Source: Paenibacillus sp. DMB20
Lineage (GTDB): Bacteria; Bacillota; Bacilli; Paenibacillales; Paenibacillaceae
NCBI RefSeq assembly: GCF_000987955.1
Contig: NZ_LAZU01000040.1
Location: 96,061-160,060, forward strand
Length of the DNA stretch: 64,000 bases
Reading direction: 5' to 3'
Positions 54,618 through 63,820 of this stretch are shown here, piece after piece. Positions within the stretch are counted from its first letter, which is position 1. Each line of letters opens with the position of its first letter. The position numbers and the translations under genes were made by a program. The notes beneath the pieces are model-generated. The model was not told the origin of the DNA, did no database searches, and was given only the letters and a program-made list of their open reading frames with translations.

Positions 54618-57600
54618 ATGAATCTACCATTAAACGAATCCGTCATTGAAAACCTATCCGGCCGAACCTCTTTTAATAAAGGAGCTTCCTATGTGAAGGC
54701 CGGCAGGGTCGAGATTACCGATTATGAGCCGTCCGGTCCCGTTTTTCGTGCCGTTGTGGATGCCGATGAACGTTACGACATATCCGTGACGTTTCGCGAA
54801 AACGGTGAAATCGAAACCGAGTGCCCATGTTCTCTTCTGTTGACATTTGACAAGCTTTGTAAGCATTCGGCTGCGGTCCTCCTTTATTTGCATCGGCACC
54901 AGGAGGATTTGACGTCGACATTACGTACGGCTCCGCCGCAGGAGCCGGGAACGACCGGAGAAATAAAAGCCGAAGCGGGGTTCGGTTTACATATCACGAA
55001 CAGTCTGATGGAACTTTTCCGGGATCAACCGCAGCAGATCACGCGCAGCGGGTCTTATTTTGAAACCAGGACCGTACTGGAGGCGGAGATACTATGTCGC
55101 GTTTTTTCCTATGGGACAAAGCAGGCGCTCGCGGTCGAGATGAAGATCGGTCCGAAGCGAACGTTTATCGTGAAAAACATCCGGCGTTTCCTGGAAGCTG
55201 TACACCTCAGGGAAAGTTATCCGATTTCCAACCAGTTCACCTATGATCCCGAACTTCACTGCTTCCGCAAAGAAGATGATGACTTGATTAGACGGCTCCA
55301 TGAAGTATCCGCCGGCGGACAGGCGGCTTATGGCACGCCGCCTTACAGGGGACGAAGCGGCAAATTGCTCGACGAGCGACAGATGTTGATCGAGTCAAGC
55401 GATTGGGAGAAGCTGAATCCGCTTCTGAAGATTGCCTCCTCACCGTTACTGGAGCGGGAGGACGGTTCGTATGACCGGCTGGCATATGGCGAAGGCGTGC
55501 TTCCTCTTCATTTCGAGTTTGAGGTGGACGCGAAGGGAACAGAGGGTTACCGGCTCCGGATTCAAGGCCTGGAAAACATAACGGTGTTGGAGAGATATCG
55601 TCTGGTGCTTGCCGACGGAAAGCTTTGGAATCCGACGCGGGAGCAATGCGACAGGCTTCAAGCCTTGATCCGGCTGTTGGCTCCATCGGACACAAATATC
55701 ATAGATATTGTTCCCGGCCAAATCGAGACGTTTATGGAGACCGTTATCCCCGGGTTGAAACAATTGGGAAGTGTTGCCGTCTCCCGGGAGGTTTCGCTTC
55801 GGATGGTACAAGCCCCGCTGTCAGCAAGGTTGTACCTGGATCGGGTAAAAGACCGGCTGGTAGCCGGGTTGGAGTTTCATTACGGGGATATTGTCATCAA
55901 CCCGCTTGAGGAAACGGAAGTCCAGCGAAACCGGAATACCATATTGATTCGAAGCGGGGAACAGGAGAACCGGATTTTGGATATTTTGGACCAGAGCCGT
56001 TTCAGCAGGACGGAAGCCGGTTTTTTCATGGATAACGAGGAGGATGAGTTCGATTTCCTGTATCATACCGTACCCCGGCTGGAGCAGCTGTTAAAGATTT
56101 ACGCAACCTCGGCGGTAAAAACCCGGCTGTTTAAAGACTGCGCCCCTCCCCAAGTTTCGATCGGTCTGGATGAGCGGACGGAATGGCTGGAGTTCAAGCT
56201 GGACATCGACGGGATTCCGGAATCGGAAATCCGTAAAGTACTGCAGGCGCTCTCGGAAAAACGCAGATATTTCCGTATGCCCACCGGGGCTTTAATGCCT
56301 TTGGAGGATGCAGAATACAAGGAGATCATCGAGCTGGCCAACAGGATGGCAATCAATTTGACGGACCTGGAGGGGGGAGGAATCCGATTGCCCGCCTTTT
56401 ACGGGCTTCGTCTCGCGAACAGGGATCTGGAGAGCAGGGCGATCCGGCTGGAAAAGCCTCTGAGAATGCTGATGGAGCATCTGCGCAATCCGGATCATCT
56501 GGACTTCCCGGTTCCGTCCGCCCTGGCTTCGGTCCTGAGGGACTACCAGGTATACGGTTATCAGTGGATGAAAACGCTGGCCCGATACGGATTCGGCGGA
56601 ATCCTTGCGGATGATATGGGGCTCGGCAAAACCCTGCAATCTATCGCGTTTCTTCTCTCGGCCGTATCCGATATCAGGACTTCCAAGCTTCCGGCATTGG
56701 TTGTTGCGCCTTCTTCCTTGATGTACAACTGGTTGAGCGAGTTTGGAAAATTCGCGCCGGAGTTAAAGGTTATCATTGCGGACGGCACGAAACAGGAGAG
56801 GAGGTCCGCGCTTGCGCGAAATTCAGGGACGGACGTGGTGATTACCTCCTATCCCCTTCTTCGCATGGACAGCGCCATTTATGCCGGTCGATCGTTCCAT
56901 ACCGTGATCTATGACGAAGCGCAATTCTTTAAGAACGATACGACGCAGACGGCTCGGGCCGTAAGGGCAGTGCGGGCTAAACACCGTTTCGCTCTGACGG
57001 GAACCCCCGTGGAAAACCGGATGGAGGAGCTATGGTCGATTTACGGCGCGGTGTTTCCGGGCCTGTTCCCGGAAAAGAAAGAATTCAGTGCATTGCCTAA
57101 AGAGACGGTTGCGAGGCGCATTCGTCCTTTCCTGCTCCGCAGGCTAAAGACCGACGTGCTCAAAGAGCTGCCGGACAAAATCGAGACGATCCAATCCTCC
57201 GATTTGCTCCCGGAGCAGAAAAAGCTCTACGCCGCTTATTTGGCGAAATTGCGCCATGAATCGCTGAAGCATCTGGATGAGCAGGGGTTCCAGAAAAGCC
57301 GTTTGAAAATATTGGCCGGTTTGACGAGGCTCAGACAGCTGTGCTGTCATCCGGCACTGTTCGTTGAGGGGTATGAGGGCGAGTCTGCCAAGCTTCGACA
57401 ACTGCTTGAAATCGTTGAAGAATGCCGAAACAGCGGACGCCGGGTACTCATCTTTTCCCAGTTCACGGAAATGCTTGGGCTCATCGGCCGGGAGCTTTCC
57501 CAAAATAGCAACCCGTATTTTTATTTGGACGGCAGTACCCCGGCGGCAGAGCGTCTTTCGATATGCACCCGGTTTAATGAGGGGGAACGCGATCTGTTCC

Positions 57601-57896
57601 TGATATCCCTGAAAGCCGGTGGAACAGGCCTGAATTTGACCGGGGCGGATACCGTCATATTGTATGACTTGTGGTGGAATCCGGCAGTGGAGGAGCAGGC
57701 GGCGGACCGGGCGCACCGGATCGGACAGAAAAAAACGGTCCAGGTGATCCGTTTGGTGGCCAGAGGAACCGTTGAGGATAAAATGTACGAGCTGCAGCAG
57801 AAAAAGAAAAATCTGATCGATGAAGTGATTCATTCAAGCGAAGGGGAAACGGCAACCTTGAGCGAGCAGGAGATCAGGGAAATTCTGATGATTTGA
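54618..57896 (+). CDS. SNF2-family DEAD/DEAH helicase with SWIM zinc finger
   Basis: The 1,092-residue protein has an N-terminal SWIM zinc finger (Cys-x-Cys at ~73, then Cys-x-His 'LCKHSAAVL' near 87). The bacterial SNF2-associated region (~220-600) follows. The ATPase core has motif I 'GILADDMGLGKTLQ' near 668, motif II 'DEAQ' near 775 and motif III 'ALTGTPVENRMEELW'. The second lobe has 'VLIFSQFTEMLG', 'LISLKAGGTGLNLTGADT' (motif V) and 'QAADRAHRIGQ' (motif VI). It moves on double-stranded DNA using ATP; the role in Bacillota (repair, nucleoid) is not settled. Single gene, reading frame intact over its whole length. Confidence 0.92.
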   Translation: MNLPLNESVIENLSGRTSFNKGASYVKAGRVEITDYEPSGPVFRAVVDADERYDISVTFRENGEIETECPCSLLLTFDKLCKHSAAVLLYLHRHQEDLTSTLRTAPPQEPGTTGEIKAEAGFGLHITNSLMELFRDQPQQITRSGSYFETRTVLEAEILCRVFSYGTKQALAVEMKIGPKRTFIVKNIRRFLEAVHLRESYPISNQFTYDPELHCFRKEDDDLIRRLHEVSAGGQAAYGTPPYRGRSGKLLDERQMLIESSDWEKLNPLLKIASSPLLEREDGSYDRLAYGEGVLPLHFEFEVDAKGTEGYRLRIQGLENITVLERYRLVLADGKLWNPTREQCDRLQALIRLLAPSDTNIIDIVPGQIETFMETVIPGLKQLGSVAVSREVSLRMVQAPLSARLYLDRVKDRLVAGLEFHYGDIVINPLEETEVQRNRNTILIRSGEQENRILDILDQSRFSRTEAGFFMDNEEDEFDFLYHTVPRLEQLLKIYATSAVKTRLFKDCAPPQVSIGLDERTEWLEFKLDIDGIPESEIRKVLQALSEKRRYFRMPTGALMPLEDAEYKEIIELANRMAINLTDLEGGGIRLPAFYGLRLANRDLESRAIRLEKPLRMLMEHLRNPDHLDFPVPSALASVLRDYQVYGYQWMKTLARYGFGGILADDMGLGKTLQSIAFLLSAVSDIRTSKLPALVVAPSSLMYNWLSEFGKFAPELKVIIADGTKQERRSALARNSGTDVVITSYPLLRMDSAIYAGRSFHTVIYDEAQFFKNDTTQTARAVRAVRAKHRFALTGTPVENRMEELWSIYGAVFPGLFPEKKEFSALPKETVARRIRPFLLRRLKTDVLKELPDKIETIQSSDLLPEQKKLYAAYLAKLRHESLKHLDEQGFQKSRLKILAGLTRLRQLCCHPALFVEGYEGESAKLRQLLEIVEECRNSGRRVLIFSQFTEMLGLIGRELSQNSNPYFYLDGSTPAAERLSICTRFNEGERDLFLISLKAGGTGLNLTGADTVILYDLWWNPAVEEQAADRAHRIGQKKTVQVIRLVARGTVEDKMYELQQKKKNLIDEVIHSSEGETATLSEQEIREILMI

Positions 57897-57991
57897 GCTG
57901 CGGGGCAGCAATCGAATTTGGCGGTTGCCGTCCGCGTGCATCGTGAAATGGTCTAAACTGCAGACAAGGGAAGAGGGCTTGTCGGTGATCG

Positions 57992-58228
57992 ATGGATGAA
58001 ATTTTTAACAAGCTTGGATATATTGACGTACAGCATCTGGCTCCGAGAATCAAGGCTGAAACCTTAATGGGGACGGGTTTGATGGATACGGTATGTCCGC
58101 CGTCATCCCAATTCGCCGCTTATAACAAAATTAGCGCCCGGAAACATGTAAAGGTTTATCCTGATTTCGCGCATGAAGGACTTCCGGGATTTAATGATAC
58201 GGCTATGGAATTTTTGCTGAACATCTGA
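57992..58228 (+). pseudogene. C-terminal remnant of an acetyl xylan esterase (AXE1/cephalosporin-C deacetylase)
   Basis: Seventy-eight residues match the last quarter of AXE1 enzymes (about 320 residues). 'GYIDVQHLAPRI', 'MGTGLMDTVCPPSSQFAAYN' with the catalytic Asp, and 'YPDFAHEGLPG' with the catalytic His are present, while the Ser-bearing N-terminal part is absent. No frame upstream supplies the missing portion in the 95 bp to the SNF2 gene, so this is a deletion remnant and not a homopolymer break. Confidence 0.8.
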
Positions 58229-58278
58229 TTCAGGGGGGGACGGTTTGAACTTCAGATAAAGCATATGCAAATTTCTTT

Positions 58279-58306
58279 AAGCCTGGCTGAACGCTAGGCT
58301 TCATTT
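58279..58306 (+). terminator. Hairpin before the ABC exporter operon
   Basis: The AAGCCTGGC/GCTAGGCTT imperfect nine-base-pair stem is followed by CATTTATT. Confidence 0.5.
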
Positions 58307-58378
58307 ATTCGTATTATAGGCAGCTTGATAACATGAGCGAACCATAACGCGGAAGTGAACGGGGGATATGATTTTCAA

Positions 58379-59281
58379 ATGATTCATTTGGAACGTGTGC
58401 ATAAGGCTTTTGGGGAGAAGGAGATTCTCCGGAATATTTCGTTTTCCGTTCCCGAGGGAGAGGTCGTCGGCCTTCTTGGACCGAACGGTGCGGGAAAAAC
58501 AACCTTGATCCGTTTGATGAACGGGGTCATCACGCCGGATAGCGGTTCGGTTCGCGTATTCGATCTTGACCCGGCGTCGGAAGGCAGCGATATCCGGCGC
58601 CGGTGCGGCGTAGTAACCGAAAGCGCAGGCCTGTACCCCGACATGAGCGCGAAGGAGAACCTTGAATTTTTCGCCAAGTTGTATGACTGCGAGGATCCCG
58701 CAAGAATCGCTGCCCTGCTTGAGCGGTTTCAGCTCGCCGAACATGGCGATAAACTGGTGGGGGCTTACAGTACGGGGATGAAAAAACGGCTTGCCATCGC
58801 GAAAGCGATGCTGCATGAGCCCGAACTGCTGTTTTTGGATGAGCCGACCAACGGGCTGGACCCGGAAGGGATCCGGGATATGATCGGATTCCTGAAGCAG
58901 CTGAACAAGGAGCAAGGAACCACGATCCTTATATGCTCCCATGTGCTCTATCAGTTGGAAGAGGTATGCAGCACGTATCTGTTCCTGGAACAGGGCCTCA
59001 TCATTGAACAGGGGGCTCTGCCCGCCCTGGAGGAGAAGTATGCCAATACCGTCCGGCTGGAGGTCGAAACGGGATATATGACGGAAGGCAATACGGCTGC
59101 CGGCTATCCGTTTGAAAGGATAAGCGCGGACCGTTTGTTGTTTTCGCTGCCCTCGAAGCGGGACATTCCCGCGCTCTTACGGCATTTGCTGCAGCATTCA
59201 TGGGTGTACAGCTCAACCATCTTGAGCCGCGATCTGGAGTCCCTATATTTTGAAGTGAGGAGAAGATTCCATGAATCGTAA
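58379..59281 (+). CDS. ABC transporter ATP-binding protein (exporter type)
   Basis: The 300-residue ATPase has Walker A 'GPNGAGKTTL' near residue 38, the Q loop, signature 'YSTGMKKRLAIA' near 135, Walker B 'LLFLDEPTNGLD' and H-loop 'ICSHVLYQLEE'. The sequence resembles the NatA/BcrA group that pairs with ABC-2 permeases for export. ATG 58379 is chosen after GGGGGATATG; an in-frame GTG eight codons upstream is possible. The gene overlaps the permease by 11 bp. Confidence 0.9.
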   Translation: MIHLERVHKAFGEKEILRNISFSVPEGEVVGLLGPNGAGKTTLIRLMNGVITPDSGSVRVFDLDPASEGSDIRRRCGVVTESAGLYPDMSAKENLEFFAKLYDCEDPARIAALLERFQLAEHGDKLVGAYSTGMKKRLAIAKAMLHEPELLFLDEPTNGLDPEGIRDMIGFLKQLNKEQGTTILICSHVLYQLEEVCSTYLFLEQGLIIEQGALPALEEKYANTVRLEVETGYMTEGNTAAGYPFERISADRLLFSLPSKRDIPALLRHLLQHSWVYSSTILSRDLESLYFEVRRRFHES

Positions 59282-60086
59282 AATGATTTGGGCTATCGCC
59301 CAAAAGGACATGAGGTCGATTTGGAAAACAAGCAAGGTCTGGATCGGTTTGATTTTTCTTCCGCTTCTGCTCGGGGTCATTTTCCCGGCGGTCGCCGTAC
59401 TGGTCGGCAGATCCATGGATGTGAGCGACGCGGGAGGCTCCTTGATGCGCATGCTGGAGCAACTTCCGCTTGGAAATACGGAAGGTTTGCCAACCGATAA
59501 TCACCGGCTCGTTTATTTTGTGGTCAACTTTTTGCTGGCCCCGCTGTTTATCCTCATTCCCGTCATTAACGCCTTGATGATTGCCGTAAACAGTTTTGTC
59601 GGGGAAAAGGAACGAAGAACGCTGGAGAGCCTGCTGTTTTCTCCGATCGAAATCAAAGATTTGTTTATCGGCAAGCTGCTGGCATCGTTTGTACCGGCTT
59701 ATGCGGCGGCGTTGTGCAGCTTTGTGCTGTCGGGCATCATTATTAATGTGCTGGCTTATCCGTTGTTTGAACGGATGATTTTCCCGAATGTCAATTGGCT
59801 CGTGATGATGCTGTGGGTGATCCCGGCATTTACGCTATGCGCGATCCTGTTCAGCGTCTGGGTTTCGGCAAGGTCCAAAAGCTTTCAGGAAGCCCAGCAG
59901 GTGGCCGGAGTGGTGGTACTGCCGATCATCGGCATCCTTATAGCCCAGTCTTCCGGTCTCCTTATTATCGGTCCTTTGCTCATGGCGGTACTGGGTGCGG
60001 TCCTTTTGGCCGTCAGCTTTATTTTACTGGGGTTCATATCCAAAATGAATCAGCGCAACGTATTGTTTGAGCGTCAAGTTCAGTAG
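59271..60086 (+). CDS. ABC-2-type permease
   Basis: The 271-residue permease has a first helix near residues 25-45, a long external segment, and five more helices. 'VGEKERRTLESLLFSPIEIKDLFIGK' lies after helix 2 and is the NatB-type coupling motif (E-K-E-R-x-T-L-E). GAGGAGAAGATTCC lies before the ATG. Together with the ATPase it makes a full exporter; cargo unknown (ions, peptides or lipids are all possible for this family). Confidence 0.88.
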   Translation: MNRKMIWAIAQKDMRSIWKTSKVWIGLIFLPLLLGVIFPAVAVLVGRSMDVSDAGGSLMRMLEQLPLGNTEGLPTDNHRLVYFVVNFLLAPLFILIPVINALMIAVNSFVGEKERRTLESLLFSPIEIKDLFIGKLLASFVPAYAAALCSFVLSGIIINVLAYPLFERMIFPNVNWLVMMLWVIPAFTLCAILFSVWVSARSKSFQEAQQVAGVVVLPIIGILIAQSSGLLIIGPLLMAVLGAVLLAVSFILLGFISKMNQRNVLFERQVQ

Positions 60087-60438
60087 ACATGATATCTGTT
60101 TTTTTTAGGTTAAAAGGATAGGCTGCTTTATTGGCTTGTTGTATAATAGAGAATAGAAAACACCCAGGATGATGCGTTACAAGACACCAGGCAGATAAGC
60201 CATCGGTGTCTTTTTTTTTCAAAATTTCGAAAGAGGAGAGTGAGAAGCGGATCTTGATCGGAACCTGGGCAGCGGCCGAGTGGGCCATCCGGTTTTAAGT
60301 CAAAAACGGATTTTCGTCTTGTTCCGGAGACGGAAAGAAGGATTTTGCTGCAGAAATACTGGGATATCCCGGACCGGCAGGTGGAGACGTCGGTTGTATT
60401 GAGCAGCACAGAACATACATAGAGGAAGGTTTTGAGTT
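60087..60438 (+). other. Intergenic stretch: leader-like RNA with terminator and possible small ORF remnants
   Basis: A TATAAT (60141-60146) is followed 35-40 bases later by an eight-base-pair AAGACACC/GGTGTCTT hairpin (60181-60188 and 60205-60212) with a nine-T tract (60211-60219), so a transcript of about 60 nt would end here. Downstream, 60250-60421 contains a protein-like frame without a clear start ('KTDFRLVPETERRILLQKYW' then a short tail to TAG 60421). It may be a broken small gene. I do not recognise either. Confidence 0.4.
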
Positions 60439-60921
60439 TTGATAAAGGTGACGACAGAGATTGAGATACAGGCGCCGATTCATTTGTGTTTCGATTTTGC
60501 CAGGGATATCGGACTGCATACGGAAACCGTATGGCCCCATACGAAAGAGCGTGCGGTCGAAGGCGTAACCATCGGAAAAATCGGCGAAGGACAGACGGTT
60601 ACCTTTGAGGCGACGCATTTCCTGGTCCGGCAGCGCTTAACCTCACGGATATCGGGGTATAACCGGCCTTATCTGTTCGTGGATGAAATGATGAGCGGCG
60701 CATTCAAAAGCTTGAAGCATGAGCATCATTTCGTCGATTTGGGCATTGCGACATGGATGCAGGACGTGCTTTATATCGAAGCCCCGCTCGGGCCGCTCGG
60801 ATGGATCGCGGAGCGATTGCTGCTGAAGCCGTATATGCGGAATTTCGTGAAAAGCCGCAACCGGGAACTGAAACGAAGGATCGAGGAATATGCCGTGACC
60901 CGCCTTGAGGAATGGGTTTGA
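60439..60921 (+). CDS. SRPBCC-family (START/Bet v 1-like) protein
   Basis: The 160-residue protein has the helix-grip fold pattern: opening strand 'IEIQAPIHLCFDFARDIGLH', middle 'VTFEATHFLVRQRLTSRISG' and the long C-terminal helix 'RNFVKSRNRELKRRIEEY'. Such proteins bind hydrophobic ligands or act as polyketide cyclase-like enzymes. TTG start after AGAGGAAGG. The next gene begins about 25 bp after its stop, so they may be cotranscribed. Confidence 0.8.
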   Translation: MIKVTTEIEIQAPIHLCFDFARDIGLHTETVWPHTKERAVEGVTIGKIGEGQTVTFEATHFLVRQRLTSRISGYNRPYLFVDEMMSGAFKSLKHEHHFVDLGIATWMQDVLYIEAPLGPLGWIAERLLLKPYMRNFVKSRNRELKRRIEEYAVTRLEEWV

Positions 60922-60946
60922 ACGGGAAGAAATAGTTTCGGAAGGG

Positions 60947-62035
60947 TTGAGTCGACTGCAAAACATTAAAATTGGCATTGTGGGTACAGGATTTGGGGCG
61001 GAGGTACATGCACCGATTTTTAGTCTGCATCCGGGTTTTGAAGTGAGAGGCATAGCCAGCGTTCATCGAGGAATCCGGAAGAGATCCTTTAAATCATTAG
61101 ACGGATTGGCGGTATATGATGATTGGATCCGATTGTTGAATGATGAGGAGCTTGATTTAATCACGATTGCTTCGGCGCCTATGCTGCACAGCGAGATGGC
61201 CTTGACAGCGATCCGTAAAGGACTTCACGTACTTTGCGAAAAGCCTTTAGGCATGAATGCCGACGAAACCTCGATGATGCTGAAGGAGTTGGGAGAAAAA
61301 GGGGTTCATGGTTATGTTAATTTTCAGTGGAGAATGCTGCCGATACGACGTAAAATCAAGCAAATCATAGAAAATGGCGAACTCGGGGCCGTGCGGCATA
61401 TCAAATACCAGGGAAGTTTCTCGGCAAACCAGCAATTACAGAACCAATACAGAGGCTGGGAAGGTAAAAAAGAGTCCGGCGGAGGTTTTCTATTCGCTGT
61501 TGGTTCCCATATGCTCGATTCCCTGATGTGGTGGACGGGAGGGACGATCGCCCAAGTTTATGCCGATTTGAGAACCTGGGTGCCTTTTTTCAAAGGCAGT
61601 CAAGGCGAAGAGGCAAGAGATGCGGATGATGCTTTTTCGATTATGGGCCATTTTGAAAGCGGAGCTTCATTCATTGTGGATTTCTTGGCGCCAGGCGTAA
61701 ATGGTACGGGATGGAATCTCGAGATATATGGCACCCGGGGAACACTCGTCATGAAAAATGACAGGACGCTTGAAATCGGTTTTGGAGAAGGTTTTAAGGA
61801 AATTTTGCTGGAACAGATAGAACCGCCATCTCAACTGGATATTCCTGCAAAGCTGTATTACAGCGGATTTTATCCCATGATCGATTTTATTCACCAATCC
61901 ATTACAACCGGTGAATCAATACCAATCATCCCTACTTTTGAAGATGGCCATAGAGTACAAACGGTTTTGGATGCGATTTTTGAATCTGCCGAAAAGCAGG
62001 CTAGGGTAACGGTAAATTACGCTAATCCCTGCTGA
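60947..62035 (+). CDS. Gfo/Idh/MocA-family oxidoreductase
   Basis: The protein has about 362 residues from TTG 60947 (GGAAGGG directly upstream); an earlier in-frame ATG at 60905 overlaps the previous gene and has no ribosome site. The Rossmann motif is 'IGIVGTGFGAEVHAP'. The catalytic EKP motif is 'VLCEKPLGMN', and 'GGGFLFAVGSHMLDSLMWWTG' carries the His-Asp pair. The C-terminal half is the usual open beta-sheet. It oxidises or reduces a sugar or sugar-derived substrate with NAD(P). Substrate unknown. Confidence 0.88.
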   Translation: MSRLQNIKIGIVGTGFGAEVHAPIFSLHPGFEVRGIASVHRGIRKRSFKSLDGLAVYDDWIRLLNDEELDLITIASAPMLHSEMALTAIRKGLHVLCEKPLGMNADETSMMLKELGEKGVHGYVNFQWRMLPIRRKIKQIIENGELGAVRHIKYQGSFSANQQLQNQYRGWEGKKESGGGFLFAVGSHMLDSLMWWTGGTIAQVYADLRTWVPFFKGSQGEEARDADDAFSIMGHFESGASFIVDFLAPGVNGTGWNLEIYGTRGTLVMKNDRTLEIGFGEGFKEILLEQIEPPSQLDIPAKLYYSGFYPMIDFIHQSITTGESIPIIPTFEDGHRVQTVLDAIFESAEKQARVTVNYANPC

Positions 62036-62046
62036 AAGGAGCGTTT

Positions 62047-62451
62047 ATGAAACCAGCTAAACTTCGGCAAGGTGATGAGGTCCGGATCATCTCGCCATCC
62101 CGAAGCATGTCCATCATCGCGGAAGGCCAAAGGTTTCTTGCGGAGCAAAGGTTAAAGGAAATGGGGCTGCGGGTGTCCTACGGTAAGCGCTGTGAAGAGA
62201 GGGACGATTTCGATTCCTCCCCCATCAATTCAAGGATCGACGATTTGCACGAAGCCTTTGCTGACCCGAAAGTCTCGGGCATTCTGACCACGATCGGCGG
62301 ATACAACTGCAATCAGCTGTTGAGGTATCTGGACTATGACCTGATCGCTTCCCATCCTAAACGATTGTGCGGATATTCGGATATCACGGCACTAAACAAC
62401 GCGATCTATGCAAAAACGGGATTGGTCACCTATTCTGGCCAGTGCGGCTGA
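62047..62451 (+). pseudogene. Truncated peptidase S66 (LD-carboxypeptidase/MccF-like), N-terminal half
   Basis: This is 134 residues where about 340 are expected. The N-terminal domain is clear: 'GDEVRIISPSRSMSII', 'ILTTIGGYNCNQLL' and the nucleophile block 'LCGYSDITALNNAIY'. The sequence stops right after 'LVTYSG', where intact enzymes continue 'PHF'. The C-terminal Glu and His of the triad are missing, and the next gene begins 25 bp later, so about 600 bp appear to have been deleted. It cannot be an active S66 peptidase as it stands. Confidence 0.8.
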
Positions 62452-62475
62452 ACGAATATAACGACGGAGGTACAT

Positions 62476-62994
62476 ATGGAATTTCATATACGGGAAGCGC
62501 AGCATGAAGATTATGAGGCCGTTTGCTCACTCGCCTTCCAGCTTCACACTATTCATATATCAGCCAGGCCGGACATATATAAGCCTACGGATACGCCGAT
62601 GGAGCGGCAGCGTTATGAAGAGATAATGGACGGATCAACCCATTTTCTTTATGTCATGGATGATGGGCACAAACAAAAAGTCATAGGCTATGCCATTTGT
62701 AGACTTGATCGCGTGAAAGGCAGCCATAACATACATGACCGGACTTGTCTGTTTATTGAGGAATTTATCGTGGATGGCAGCAGTCGGGGAGATGGGGCCG
62801 GGACATGCCTGTTTCAATTCATTAAATCCAAAGCCAAGGAACTTGAAGCCGATAGTATCGATTTGAACGTAGCCGCGTTTAACAAGGAGGCCATCTCCTT
62901 TTATCAAAAAATCGGTTTGAGACCGAAAAGCCTGCGGATGGAGTACCCCGTAGGACATGAACCGGAGGTGTCTCGTATTGAAAGAAATGATTAA
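62476..62994 (+). CDS. GNAT-family N-acetyltransferase
   Basis: The 172-residue protein has 'IREAQHEDYEAVCSLAFQLH' at the start, the acetyl-CoA loop as 'DGSSRGDGAGTCLFQFIKSK' (R-G-D-G-A-G), and 'FNKEAISFYQKIGLRPKSLRM' as motif B. CGGAGG lies seven bases before the ATG. Its end overlaps the next gene by 17 bp. The substrate is unknown. Confidence 0.88.
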   Translation: MEFHIREAQHEDYEAVCSLAFQLHTIHISARPDIYKPTDTPMERQRYEEIMDGSTHFLYVMDDGHKQKVIGYAICRLDRVKGSHNIHDRTCLFIEEFIVDGSSRGDGAGTCLFQFIKSKAKELEADSIDLNVAAFNKEAISFYQKIGLRPKSLRMEYPVGHEPEVSRIERND

Positions 62995-63694
62995 AAGCAC
63001 GAATGATCTGTACCGCATGTTGGATGCCCGGTTCCGAAAGCCGCAAGACTTTTGGGACCCATTCTACAGCGAACGCGAAAAGCCCGTTCCATTCTTCGAA
63101 AATAAACCGGATGAAAATCTCGTTTCCTATGTGGAACAAGGAATCGTGGAACCCGGAAAAGCGCTCGAACTGGGCTGCGGTCCCGGCAGGAACGCGATTT
63201 ACTTATCCGCCTTGGGCTTTGAAGTGTATGCTTGCGATATTTCAGAAACGGCAGTGGCCTGGGCGAAGGAACGGGCTGCGGAACGTAAGGTAAGCATCCG
63301 TTTTGAGTGCAAATCCATTTTTGAACTGGACGTTCAGCCCGAGTACGATCTGGTATATGATTCGGGGTGCTTGCATCATCTTTTGCCCCATCAAAGAATT
63401 CAGTATCTTGAGTTGCTGGACAATGCGTTAAAGCCGGGGGGATATTTTGGACTTACCTGTTTTGCCCCGGGATTTGGGGGCTTAGGCGGGCCGGATCATG
63501 ACATGACCGATTGGGAAGTATATGAGACCGGAACCATGAGGGGAGGTCTTTCCTTCACCCGAGAGAAACTGGACTACCTTCTGTTGGACAGCTTTGACAA
63601 CGTGGAATTCAGAAGCATGGCCGAGCAGAAAAGCACCAAAGCCTTCGGTGTGCCTTTTCTCTGGACTTCGTTGTGGAGAAAGAAAGGTTCCTGA
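62978..63694 (+). CDS. Class I SAM-dependent methyltransferase (TehB-like)
   Basis: The protein has about 238 residues from TTG 62978, eight bases after GGAGGT (ATG 62987 is an alternative). Motif I 'ALELGCGPGRNAIYLS' lies near residue 62, motif II 'VYACDISETAV', and motif IV 'YDLVYDSGCLHHLLPHQR'. It is similar to TehB/thiopurine-type small-molecule methyltransferases. Overlap with the acetyltransferase suggests translational coupling, as in small detoxification pairs, but this is inference. Confidence 0.87.
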   Translation: MKEMIKSTNDLYRMLDARFRKPQDFWDPFYSEREKPVPFFENKPDENLVSYVEQGIVEPGKALELGCGPGRNAIYLSALGFEVYACDISETAVAWAKERAAERKVSIRFECKSIFELDVQPEYDLVYDSGCLHHLLPHQRIQYLELLDNALKPGGYFGLTCFAPGFGGLGGPDHDMTDWEVYETGTMRGGLSFTREKLDYLLLDSFDNVEFRSMAEQKSTKAFGVPFLWTSLWRKKGS

Positions 63695-63764
63695 TGTTTT
63701 TCATAGGAAAGACCAGCCGAAGTGCAGGTTGGAAATCCAAGCGCCGATAATAACAGGCCATGCT

Positions 63765-63820
63765 TGTGAACTGCACCCCAATTGTTGGACACACGCTAAC
63801 AATTGGAGGTGCAGTTTTTT
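63765..63820. mobile_element. Left end of an IS3-type insertion sequence
   Basis: TGTGAACTGCACCCC (63765-63779) has the TG-start and CCCC features of IS3-family ends. Right behind it the arms 63771-63786 and 63798-63814 form a 16-bp stem with one bulged A, followed by T6. This is a terminator-like fold that would stop outside transcripts from reading the transposase gene. The right end lies beyond the window. Confidence 0.65.
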
